Assembly: GCA_937127165.1 (NCBI GenBank)
Contig: CAKZLR010000038.1
Location: 1-7,296, forward strand
Reading direction: 5' to 3'
Length of the DNA: 7,296 nucleotides
Source of the DNA: an uncultured Candidatus Peregrinibacteria bacterium
GTDB taxonomy: Bacteria; Patescibacteriota; JACMRA01
Numbering within the stretch: position 1 is the first letter of the stretch; each line of letters begins with the position of its first letter. The position numbers and the translations under genes are program-made. Below the pieces are notes generated by a model. That model saw only the letters and a list, made by a program, of their open reading frames with translations, did not search any database and had not been told where the DNA came from. This document shows positions 1 to 5,852 of the stretch, in pieces.

Positions 1-190
1 CAACGGTACACCTATAAACAGAATTGCCAGACTTAACCCAGACGGCTCACTAGACACTAATTTCAATCAAGGAGGAAGTGGAGCTAATGATCGTGTTATT
101 TCTATCGCCTTACAACCAGACGGTAAAATTCTGATTGGTGGACGGTTTACCGAATACAACGGTACACCTAGAAACAGAATTGCCAGACTA
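1..190 (+). repeat. Tandem delta-60 repeat segment, 156-bp unit
   Basis: Bases 1-34 and 157-190 match at 32 of 34 positions, differing only at the 15th and last base. The offset of 156 bp equals 52 codons. The repeat encodes NGTPxNRIARL at each end, with NPDGSLDTNF and LQPDGKILIGGRF between, the signature of delta-60 (DUF5122) repeats that build beta-propeller-like surface domains. Only about one full unit plus the start of the next is visible; more copies probably lie upstream. Confidence 0.85.
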
Positions 191-688
191 GGAGAGCAAA
201 TTGCAGAGACTCCTCCTTCTGTAACTATTGACGGTAATCCTTGTACTAATGTGGTTTTGGTATCATCTACCCAACTTACTTGCACTACTCCTGCAGGCAC
301 AATTGGATCTAAGGATGTAGTGGTTACCAACGGAAATGGACAAGCGCGAACTTTGGCAGGTGGCTTTACTTATTATACCGTCTTACCACTACAAAATAGC
401 AATATAACTTTAATGTATTGTGATACTCCTAAAAAAGCTGGTCAAACAGTAGATTGTACTTTGTTTGTGGATACAGATTTTATGTATTATACGGGATCGT
501 TGGAAGTAAAAGTAGCTGATGAACAAATAACAACTTGCAATTTGCCAGTCAGTGGTAACTTTGTAGTTTGTTCTGGAGTAGTTTTGCCAAATCAAGTTGG
601 TTCTTATCAATCACAATTTAGAGTTAGCGGTGAAACAAATTGGCAAAACGGAAATAGAGTAAATGTAATTACTGATATTCATACGTAG
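2..688 (+). CDS. Surface protein with delta-60 repeats and IPT/TIG domain (5' end outside window)
   Basis: The frame is open from the window edge to a TAG at 686-688, giving 228 residues. Visible residues 1-63 are delta-60 repeat sequence (NPDGSLDTNF, LQPDGKILIGGRF). Residues about 71-125 resemble an IPT/TIG immunoglobulin-like domain: VTIDGNPC, then STQLTCTTPAG, then GGFTYY, with the usual cysteine pair at C81 and in LTCTTP. The first strands expected of an IPT domain (a SPxxGPxxGGT-like stretch) are missing. Residues about 126-228 form an Ig-like beta-rich stretch with cysteines 140, 152, 179 and 190, which I do not recognise. Family knowledge suggests an exported adhesin or cell-surface protein; the signal peptide would lie upstream. 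The frame resumes right after the stop with a LamG-type domain, so this is probably the N-terminal part of a longer interrupted protein. Confidence 0.8.
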   Translation, partial: NGTPINRIARLNPDGSLDTNFNQGGSGANDRVISIALQPDGKILIGGRFTEYNGTPRNRIARLGEQIAETPPSVTIDGNPCTNVVLVSSTQLTCTTPAGTIGSKDVVVTNGNGQARTLAGGFTYYTVLPLQNSNITLMYCDTPKKAGQTVDCTLFVDTDFMYYTGSLEVKVADEQITTCNLPVSGNFVVCSGVVLPNQVGSYQSQFRVSGETNWQNGNRVNVITDIHT

Positions 689-697
689 GGTTTAAAT

Positions 698-1840
698 TTG
701 TACTACGATGCAGGACACCCTGGTAGTTACAGCGGAACCGGGCAAGATGTGTTAGATCTTTCAGGAGCTAATAAACATGGCTTTTTAGGTCAAAACTTTT
801 TCGTGGAAGATAATGACCCAGTGTGGGTAAATGACCAGTATAAGACTTTTGCTTTTGATGGTGTTGATGATATGATTGATACTACTTTAAATTCTAATTT
901 TTCTAATGATCTGACTATTGAAGTCTGGTTTAGAAGAGCTAGTAATGCTATTACTAACAATAAACAAACCTTGGTAAATCTATATCAACCAGACCAAACA
1001 ACAAATTGTAGTTATGGAGAACTTGGTAATGGATATTGGAGTTTTGGCGGTAATGCTTGTGGAAACCGACTTAGTCTTGAGATTCGCCAACAGACTATTC
1101 AAGCGACTGTTAATGCTAATAATACAATTAACTCTACTTTTATACCAAATAATTTGTGGCAGATGGCAACAATAACTTACTCATCGAATACAAATGAGAC
1201 TAGACTTTTTGTAAATGGAGTTTTACACCAAACGACCAATCAAGAGCTTGTTGTAGGTTCGGACGGGGTTATCAAGATAGGTACGTATCTTGATGGAATC
1301 GGTGCTTTTGAAGGTAATATTGCAGTAGTTCGAATTTATAATAGAGCTTTGAGCCAGTCGGAAATTAAGCATAATTTTAACCAAGAGAAAACTAGATTTG
1401 GTTTTACTAACTCGACAGTCTTTGTAAGCGGAGTTCCAGAAGTAACTAATTTTGGTGTACTTACGGTGTCCGACCAAGAACAAACTGTGTCGGCAACCTT
1501 AGAAGGTTTAAATTTCTTTGATCGTAGACAATTTTTTGTTCCTTGGGCTGCAACTATTAGAATAACCCATCTAACTTCTGGAGATAACATGATTACCGCA
1601 GATAAAATCTCTATTAATCCCCAGTTTTCCCAGCAAACTGTAATCACTGGATCAGGCTTATATAATATCTTACCAGAAGCTGGTTATTTTGAGGGGGCTA
1701 ATATACCTCGACCTTTGTTGCAAAATCTTGATTTAAATGGTGGAGGTGAGTTCGTGATTTCACCAGAAATTTTAGTGAATGTTCCACCTTTTACAAGGCC
1801 TGGCGTTTACACCGGGGTGGTGACAGTAGATATAGTTTAG
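698..1840 (+). CDS. LamG/concanavalin A-like domain protein, likely the continuation of the upstream surface protein
   Basis: This stretch is in the same frame as the preceding gene, with only the TAG at 686-688 between them. The first usable start is TTG at 698, preceded by AGGG (687-690) at a plausible 7-base spacing. However, the domain signature GLNLYYDAGHPGSY begins at 689, before that start. Residues 1 to about 235 look like a LamG/Laminin_G_3 fold: FDGVDDMIDT, LTIEVWFR, WQMATITYSS, TRLFVNGVLH, then IAVVRIYNRALSQSEI. Residues about 240-380 form a beta-rich C-terminal domain (VSDQEQTVSATLEGLNF, ending PPFTRPGVYTGVVTVDIV) that recalls WxL-like surface domains; that comparison is weak. No signal peptide, membrane anchor or sortase motif is visible, so translated alone the product would not obviously be exported. 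It is therefore best read as the 3' part of an interrupted gene, though re-initiation at 698 cannot be excluded. Confidence 0.75.
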   Translation: MYYDAGHPGSYSGTGQDVLDLSGANKHGFLGQNFFVEDNDPVWVNDQYKTFAFDGVDDMIDTTLNSNFSNDLTIEVWFRRASNAITNNKQTLVNLYQPDQTTNCSYGELGNGYWSFGGNACGNRLSLEIRQQTIQATVNANNTINSTFIPNNLWQMATITYSSNTNETRLFVNGVLHQTTNQELVVGSDGVIKIGTYLDGIGAFEGNIAVVRIYNRALSQSEIKHNFNQEKTRFGFTNSTVFVSGVPEVTNFGVLTVSDQEQTVSATLEGLNFFDRRQFFVPWAATIRITHLTSGDNMITADKISINPQFSQQTVITGSGLYNILPEAGYFEGANIPRPLLQNLDLNGGGEFVISPEILVNVPPFTRPGVYTGVVTVDIV

Positions 1841-2166
1841 TTTTGAAATGATATCTTTCTTATTTAATAAGAGCCGAATATCAATTAATCTTTAAAAAAT
1901 ATCTACATCAGTAAGTAAAAAAAGTTGTTTATTTATAATTTATATAATATATGTAATATTTTATATAATAAATAAATAAGAGGCTAATTTTATTTTTCGA
2001 ATACTTGAAATATTAAATTTTTCAGTTTCTAAAATATTTTTTATCTAATTTTGTAGTTATTAAACTTGATAAAATTAAATATGTTTAAGGCTATTTCTTT
2101 TTTTTAAGGTCAAAAGTGATAATTTAGTTTTTAGGCGTCTAAATTGGTGTTTTTTGAAAAAACTGA
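1841..2166. other. AT-rich spacer without a gene
   Basis: No reading frame of useful length, tRNA-like cloverleaf or strong GC-stemmed terminator is visible. The region is extremely A/T rich with many short homopolymer runs. A 13-bp palindrome, CTTATT-t-AATAAG at 1859-1871, lies inside a weak GATAT/ATATC outer pairing (1850-1854 and 1878-1882) and might end the surface-gene transcript, but it has no following T run. Confidence 0.6.
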
Positions 2167-2202
2167 CTTTTAATAGTTTATGTACTTTTAATAATTTATG
2201 TA
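2167..2202 (+). repeat. Two 18-bp tandem repeats abutting a -35 box
   Basis: CTTTTAATAGTTTATGTA (2167-2184) is followed immediately by CTTTTAATAATTTATGTA (2185-2202), identical at 17 of 18 positions. The next bases, CTT, start a third copy that runs into the TTGACA at 2204. The position directly upstream of a promoter suggests binding sites for a regulator or an UP-like AT-rich element; this role is inferred. Confidence 0.75.
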
Positions 2203-2203
2203 C

Positions 2204-2232
2204 TTGACAAATATATATACATGAAGTAGAAT
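2204..2232 (+). promoter_or_regulatory. Sigma-70-type promoter for the LysM/M23 peptidase gene
   Basis: TTGACA at 2204-2209 (perfect -35) is separated by exactly 17 bp from TAGAAT at 2227-2232 (one change from TATAAT). Transcription would start near 2239-2240, leaving a leader of about 85 bases before the ATG at 2324. It is by far the best promoter match in the window. Confidence 0.75.
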
Positions 2233-2240
2233 AGAAGGCA

Positions 2241-2314
2241 GTGAATACTTTCTGCTTTTTAAGCCCTAAAAAGCGTTTGCAGTAAACAAAAGGAAATAGA
2301 ATTTAGGTATTCAC
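2241..2314 (+). promoter_or_regulatory. Structured 5' leader with nested inverted repeats
   Basis: GTGAATAC (2241-2248) pairs perfectly with GTATTCAC (2307-2314); one U-G and one U-A pair (2249-2250 with 2305-2306) extend the stem to 10 bp. Inside it, GCTTTTT (2254-2260) pairs with AAAAAGC (2268-2274) around a 7-base loop. CTGC (2252-2255) and GCAG (2279-2282) offer an alternative pairing that competes with it. The outer stem begins at the predicted transcript start and ends 9 bases before the start codon. The only Shine-Dalgarno-like sequence, AAAGGAAA (about 2289-2296), lies inside the enclosed loop. This layout suggests control of translation or mRNA stability. I do not recognise it as a known riboswitch class. 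Confidence 0.5.
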
Positions 2315-2323
2315 AGTCTTGAT

Positions 2324-3961
2324 ATGTCCACTTCTATTGAAGTCTTTGCCTTAGAATCTAAAAGTAGCCATAGTAATAGTAAAATTAACAACCAAGCAAA
2401 ACAAACAGTTAGTGACGAATATTCTGAAGTAGCTAAAGTAGCTAATTTTGTAGAAAATCTATATAAGCCTAACTTTATTTTAAGGGAATCTCGGGTTAAC
2501 CGATTAGTTTTAATTGCATCTGGTGGCGGAACTAGTGTCTTCGGTGATATATTACCGTTTTATAAATCTCAAAAACAGTTAGCTGAGGTTATAGTTTTAA
2601 CTAGGGAAAGTTTAATCACTTTTTTGCTAAGCAGTCGGACTTTTTTTGTCTGTACTTTTAGTTTTTTTTCACAAATAATTAATAGTGCTACATATCAATC
2701 GTATTTGATATTTATGGTGGGTTATGACCATGTATTGAACCTGCCAGAGAGATATAACTATCTAAGAGATAAATTTTATTCTTTGGTAGAAACATTTGCT
2801 ATTCAAAAAAATAGGGAGCTTTGGTGGTTAAGTCTCAAAATTGAGTCTAAGGTTTATTTGGATAAATTGATTGCTTTATTGAAAGAAGTTTTGTCTATAG
2901 TTCAAAAATTTTACCTTGCAACTTTTGTTTTGGTATGTTTGTTTGGCCTCTTTTTTGCCGGTCAAGCTAACATTATTCAATCAACTAATTCGGTTAGGAC
3001 AAATAGTAGTCTTTCTAAGTTTGTTGATAGCCAGAGTGTAGTTATTGCCCAGTTTACCAATGATAGTGATATTTCAGAGTCAGATATTGCTCGGTTATCC
3101 ACAACTTCTTTATCCACAAATAAAGAACAAAAAGATATAAAAGTGATTTTTGAACATACAGTAAAGGAAGGAGAAACTGTTTCTCAAATCGCCGCTTTTT
3201 ATGGCTTGAAACCAACCACGGTTCGATTTAATAACCGTATAGCAGATGGTAAAGAGCCAGAAGTTGGTAATAAACTCTTTTTACCATGGTTTGACAGTTA
3301 CATATATAAAACAGAGGATGTGGTTACAGCTGAATATTTATCAAATTTATATGCTATTAATAAAGACGAAATAATACAAAGAAACATAAACATAATAAAT
3401 CGGGAAAAACAACATTTCGAAAAAGGATCGCTTGTTTTAATACCTAGTGAAGATTTTACCAAAATAGAATTGGCTAATAAACAGGAAGAAGAAAGAAAAG
3501 AGAACCTTAGAAAAGCAGAAGAGGAAAGAAAAAGAAGATCTATTTCTAGTTTTGGCAATACTTATAGAGGCGTCACTGTTGACCAAGCTCGTAGTGAGGG
3601 GTTGATTTGGCCAGTATCTGGAAACTTTATAATTTCTAGATGTGTTCAACCGGGTCATATTGCTTGTGATTTTGCTGATCCTTCAGAACCCCCTATTTTT
3701 GCGGCTAAAGATGGTGTTGTATCAGCTGTTTATAGATATACAGTCGTAGGTTATGGTTTAGCTGTTGTTATAGATCATGGGAACGGTTTGAAAACTCTTT
3801 ATGCTCACTTGTCCGAAATATATGTTGAACCCGGTGACTTTGTGAAACAAGGAGCTTCTATTGGTAGAATGGGCTGTACTGGTTGGTGTACAGGTACTCA
3901 TCTGCATTTTGAGGTTATTCAAAATGGTGTCAAACAAAATCCATTATTATATTTATCATGA
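2324..3961 (+). CDS. Membrane-anchored LysM and M23-family peptidoglycan endopeptidase
   Basis: The product (545 residues) probably cleaves peptidoglycan peptide cross-links outside the membrane. Residues 1-195 are unrecognised and include a hydrophobic patch at about 97-119. A transmembrane segment lies at 197-213 (LATFVLVCLFGLFFAG). One good LysM domain spans about 278-322 (HTVKEGETVSQIAAFYGL to LFLPW), and a weaker second one about 327-375 (ends LVLIP). A charged helical linker follows at about 385-410 (KQEEERKENLRKAEEERKRR). The M23 catalytic domain runs from about 434 to the end. Its zinc ligands look intact: H445 and D449 in HIACD (usual HxGxD, with Gly changed to Ala), then H526 and H528 in HLHFE, with H495 in YAHLS. 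Four cysteines (440, 448, 518, 522) flank the active site. The ATG at 2324 is the first good start after an in-frame TAG at 2297, and no Shine-Dalgarno sequence is well placed. The gene stands alone, with its own promoter and leader. Confidence 0.9.
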   Translation: MSTSIEVFALESKSSHSNSKINNQAKQTVSDEYSEVAKVANFVENLYKPNFILRESRVNRLVLIASGGGTSVFGDILPFYKSQKQLAEVIVLTRESLITFLLSSRTFFVCTFSFFSQIINSATYQSYLIFMVGYDHVLNLPERYNYLRDKFYSLVETFAIQKNRELWWLSLKIESKVYLDKLIALLKEVLSIVQKFYLATFVLVCLFGLFFAGQANIIQSTNSVRTNSSLSKFVDSQSVVIAQFTNDSDISESDIARLSTTSLSTNKEQKDIKVIFEHTVKEGETVSQIAAFYGLKPTTVRFNNRIADGKEPEVGNKLFLPWFDSYIYKTEDVVTAEYLSNLYAINKDEIIQRNINIINREKQHFEKGSLVLIPSEDFTKIELANKQEEERKENLRKAEEERKRRSISSFGNTYRGVTVDQARSEGLIWPVSGNFIISRCVQPGHIACDFADPSEPPIFAAKDGVVSAVYRYTVVGYGLAVVIDHGNGLKTLYAHLSEIYVEPGDFVKQGASIGRMGCTGWCTGTHLHFEVIQNGVKQNPLLYLS

Positions 3962-3996
3962 TGAATAATTTTCCCTCTTAGAAAAATAGAGTCTCT

Positions 3997-4015
3997 AATT
4001 AAATCTTAATTTTTT
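3997..4015 (+). terminator. Weak AT-only terminator candidate after the peptidase gene
   Basis: AATTAA (3997-4002) and TTAATT (4006-4011) form a 6-bp stem with a 3-base loop, followed by a run of T to 4015. It sits 36 bases after the TGA stop. The stem contains no G or C, so the pairing would be weak and may be chance in such AT-rich DNA. Confidence 0.3.
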
Positions 4016-4052
4016 GTAACTTTGATAAGTTTGTATTAGTGATTAGTGAAAG

Positions 4053-4079
4053 TTGAGAATTTACAGAAAATTTTAGAAT
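4053..4079 (+). promoter_or_regulatory. Possible promoter for the ribosomal protein operon
   Basis: TTGAGA (4053-4058) and TAGAAT (4074-4079) resemble -35 and -10 boxes with a short 15-bp spacer. The -10 is identical to that of the promoter at 2204-2232. Transcription would start near 4086 and leave a leader of about 115 bases before rplL. The short spacer makes this uncertain. Confidence 0.35.
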
Positions 4080-4110
4080 TTCAGGCGGGAAACAATACTC
4101 TCTTGACAAA

Positions 4111-4160
4111 ACCAAAAATCTTATTCTTTTTGGTCGAGCTAGATTCGTGGTAAAAACGAA
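4111..4160 (+). promoter_or_regulatory. Hairpins in the rplL leader
   Basis: ACCAAAAA (4111-4118) and TTTTTGGT (4127-4134) form a perfect 8-bp stem with an 8-base loop. A second, smaller hairpin follows: TTCGT (4144-4148) with ACGAA (4156-4160) around 7 bases. Ribosomal protein operons are often autoregulated through such leader structures, but nothing here matches a motif I can name. The A/T-rich stem could also arise by chance. Confidence 0.35.
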
Positions 4161-4200
4161 CTTTTGTTTTTTATCCTAAGTAAGGTTAACTTGTGTTTTT

Positions 4201-4590
4201 ATGTCTAAAGTTGATGATATTATTAAGCAGTTACAAGAACTTTCTTTAATGGAAGCTTCAGAATTAGTAAAAGCAATTGAAGAAACTTTTGGCGTTTCTG
4301 CTGCTGCTCCTGTTGCTGTAGCTGCTACTGTTCCTGCTGGGGATGTTGGTACTGCAAGCGCCCCCACCGAAGAAAAAACTTCATTTAACGTTAAAATTAC
4401 AGAAGTACCAGCTGATAAAAAAATTCCAGTTATTAAAGTTGTTAAGAATATACTAAATATCGGTCTAGCAGATGCTAAAACAAAAGTTGAATCAGCTCCC
4501 TTTGTACTTTTGGAAAATGTTAGTAAGGAAGATGCAGAAAAATATAAAAAAGAGCTGGTTGAAGCTGGGGCTACAGTACAATTAGAATAA
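4201..4590 (+). CDS. rplL: Large ribosomal subunit protein bL12 (L7/L12)
   Basis: L7/L12 forms the flexible ribosomal stalk that recruits and stimulates translation GTPases. The 129-residue product has the full family architecture. An N-terminal dimerisation helix region spans about 1-33 (VDDIIKQLQELSLMEASELVKAIEETFGV). An Ala/Pro/Val-rich hinge covers about 34-57. The globular C-terminal domain covers about 58-129, with VIKVVKN, LNIGLADAKTKVESAP and SKEDAEKYKKELVEAGATVQLE. The usual GLGL loop reads LNIGL, so one conserved Gly is changed. The start is the ATG at 4201. The purine-rich AAGTAAGG (4178-4185) is 15 bases upstream, too far for a standard Shine-Dalgarno. rplJ (L10), normally immediately upstream, is absent; instead the gene heads a five-gene ribosomal protein cluster. 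Confidence 0.97.
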   Translation: MSKVDDIIKQLQELSLMEASELVKAIEETFGVSAAAPVAVAATVPAGDVGTASAPTEEKTSFNVKITEVPADKKIPVIKVVKNILNIGLADAKTKVESAPFVLLENVSKEDAEKYKKELVEAGATVQLE

Positions 4591-4592
4591 TA

Positions 4593-4618
4593 AAGGAATT
4601 TAAAATCAGAATTTTCTG
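4593..4618 (+). promoter_or_regulatory. Distant Shine-Dalgarno-like site and small hairpin before rpsB
   Basis: AAGGAA (4593-4598) is the only good anti-Shine-Dalgarno complement between rplL and rpsB, but it lies 22 bases before the ATG at 4621. No in-frame start lies closer to it. CAGA (4607-4610) and TCTG (4615-4618) could pair around ATTT and bring the site nearer to the start codon. This is inference from a very short stem. Confidence 0.25.
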
Positions 4619-4620
4619 CA

Positions 4621-5409
4621 ATGTCTATAAGAGTTGAACAAATTAGTTTGATGCACCTTTTTTCTTTAGGTACTCACCGGGGGAATAGAAAATCTGCTTT
4701 AAATCCTAAATTGAAGAAAAAAGTTTATGGTGTTAATAAAGGTCTTTCTGTAATTGATCTAGTGGAAACTAAAGCCTCTTTAGAGAGAAGTGCTAAATTA
4801 TTAGAAAAAATTGGTCAAAAAAAAGGTCAATTACTGGTCGTAGGAACTTCTGTACATACAAAAAATATTGTGGAAGATTTTGTTTCTAGAGTTCCTAATA
4901 ATCAAGCAGCATATGTAAACCATAGATGGCTTGGGGGGACTTTAACTAATTGGTCGACCATTCGCAAAACTTTAAAGACTCTTGATAAAACCAAAAACAT
5001 GGTTAAGGATAAAGATTTTTTTAGTCGTCTTAGTCGTAATGAGCAATTGGCTTTGAATAGAAAACTAGTTAAACTTGAGAGATTTTTTAATGGTTTAACA
5101 GTACTTAAAAATAATAAGCCGTCGGCTGTTATAGTTCTTGATGCTAAAGATAATCCGGTCGCCATAAGAGAAGCTGAAGCAATGAAAATTCCGGTTATAG
5201 CAATTACGAACACAAATGTCGATGTTTTGCCTGAGGATTTACAATACACAATTGTGTGTAATACTTCTTCTATCAACTGTTTAAAGTTTATCATGGAAGT
5301 TTTGTCTGATGCCTACAATGAGGGGGTTAATAAGGTTAATTTAACGATTACCACCACACAAAAAGAGAAAAATAATCAAAAACAAGTTAGACAACCTGTT
5401 GTTAATTAA
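4621..5409 (+). CDS. rpsB: Small ribosomal subunit protein uS2
   Basis: S2 assembles late on the 30S subunit between head and body. The 262-residue product carries the family core: LNPKLKKKVYGVNKGLSVIDL near the N-terminus, GQLLVVGT, the diagnostic VNHRWLGGTLTNWSTI at residues 99-114, KLERFFNG, then AVIVLDAKDNPVAIREAEAMKIPVIAITNTN. The usual GxHFGH motif near the N-terminus reads GTHRGN, and the DTNxDP motif reads NTNVDV, so the protein is divergent. It is longer than the E. coli protein (241 residues), mainly through a Lys/Gln/Asn-rich tail. The start is ATG 4621, 30 bases after the rplL stop, consistent with co-transcription. EF-Ts (tsf), the usual downstream partner, is absent; rpmG follows after 13 bases. 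Confidence 0.96.
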   Translation: MSIRVEQISLMHLFSLGTHRGNRKSALNPKLKKKVYGVNKGLSVIDLVETKASLERSAKLLEKIGQKKGQLLVVGTSVHTKNIVEDFVSRVPNNQAAYVNHRWLGGTLTNWSTIRKTLKTLDKTKNMVKDKDFFSRLSRNEQLALNRKLVKLERFFNGLTVLKNNKPSAVIVLDAKDNPVAIREAEAMKIPVIAITNTNVDVLPEDLQYTIVCNTSSINCLKFIMEVLSDAYNEGVNKVNLTITTTQKEKNNQKQVRQPVVN

Positions 5410-5422
5410 TCTAATTTGGATT

Positions 5423-5620
5423 ATGGCTTGGCAGAAAAATAAGATTTTGCTCGTTTCTACAACTACCACACCAGATGGTAAGAAGGTTGTTTATAGATAT
5501 ATCAAAAACAAATCTAAAGGTGGTGGTAAAGCGAAAGGTGCTGTTTCGCAATTAAAGTTAAAAAAATATAATCCAAAAACAAATTCTCACACATTATTTG
5601 TAGAAACTAAATATAAATAA
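5423..5620 (+). CDS. rpmG: Large ribosomal subunit protein bL33
   Basis: L33 is a small 50S protein near the E site. I choose the ATG at 5423 (MAWQKNKILLVSTT), giving 65 residues. A TTG at 5399 in the same frame would overlap the end of rpsB and add an unlikely hydrophobic leader. The C-terminal LKLKKYNPKTNSHTLFVETKYK is the clearest family match (compare LELKKFDPxxxxHVxYKExK). The N-terminal half, ILLVSTTTTPDGKKVVYRYIKNK, corresponds to the first strands. There are no zinc-binding cysteine pairs, so this is a cysteine-free form. A Gly/Lys-rich stretch (SKGGGKAKGAVSQ) makes it about 10 residues longer than typical. It lies 13 bases after rpsB and 3 bases before rpmI. Confidence 0.85.
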   Translation: MAWQKNKILLVSTTTTPDGKKVVYRYIKNKSKGGGKAKGAVSQLKLKKYNPKTNSHTLFVETKYK

Positions 5621-5623
5621 GGT

Positions 5624-5827
5624 ATGGCTCTAAAAAAAATGAGAGCGAAATCTCACGGCGGTTTGACTAAAAGAATTCAGAAAACGGGTGGTAAAAAACC
5701 TAAACTTCTCTCCAAGAGAGTTAATGTTGCTCATAGAATGATTAAAAAATCTAGGGAAAGAGTTCTTCGAGCGAGAAGAAAAACTACTTTGAGTAATGCT
5801 CATGATAAATTTATTAAAGCTCTTTAA
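5624..5827 (+). CDS. rpmI: Large ribosomal subunit protein bL35
   Basis: L35 is a small basic 50S assembly protein. The 67-residue product is very Lys/Arg-rich and follows the family pattern: KKMRAKSHGGLTKRIQKTGGKKPKLLSKRVNVAH, then a basic helix with RRKTTLSNAHDKFIKAL, where L35 usually has KRxLRKxxxVSxAD. Only three bases separate it from the rpmG stop, so translation is probably coupled. Its partner rplT follows 25 bases downstream in the conserved rpmI-rplT order, which strongly supports the call. infC (IF-3), usually upstream of this pair, is missing. Confidence 0.9.
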   Translation: MALKKMRAKSHGGLTKRIQKTGGKKPKLLSKRVNVAHRMIKKSRERVLRARRKTTLSNAHDKFIKAL

Positions 5828-5852
5828 AGCTGATTTAACTAGTAACTAGACT

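Noticed and set aside
1336..1647. Minus-strand open frame opposite the LamG-region gene
   Set aside because: It is antisense to a frame with clear domain motifs and shows no recognisable product.
1850..1882. Nested palindrome GATAT/CTTATT/AATAAG/ATATC as a terminator
   Set aside because: The stems are A/T only, the inner loop is a single base and no T run follows; weaker than expected by design in such AT-rich sequence.
3959..3964. UGA recoding to glycine, as in some CPR lineages
   Set aside because: The M23 protein ends naturally at the TGA (after NPLLYLS), a second TGA follows in frame, and no gene shows an internal TGA.
4103..4127. Perfect TTGACA (4103-4108) followed by TATTCT (4122-4127) as the rplL promoter
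   Set aside because: The spacer is only 13 bp, too short for sigma-70 recognition, and no -10-like hexamer lies 16-18 bp downstream.
4902..5294. Long minus-strand open frame inside rpsB
   Set aside because: It is wholly antisense to a well-supported S2 gene and its translation has no family resemblance.
5839..5849. CTAGT-a-ACTAG palindrome before rplT as an L20 operator
   Set aside because: It is 5 bp per arm with a one-base centre, cannot fold into a stable hairpin, and does not match L20-binding structures.
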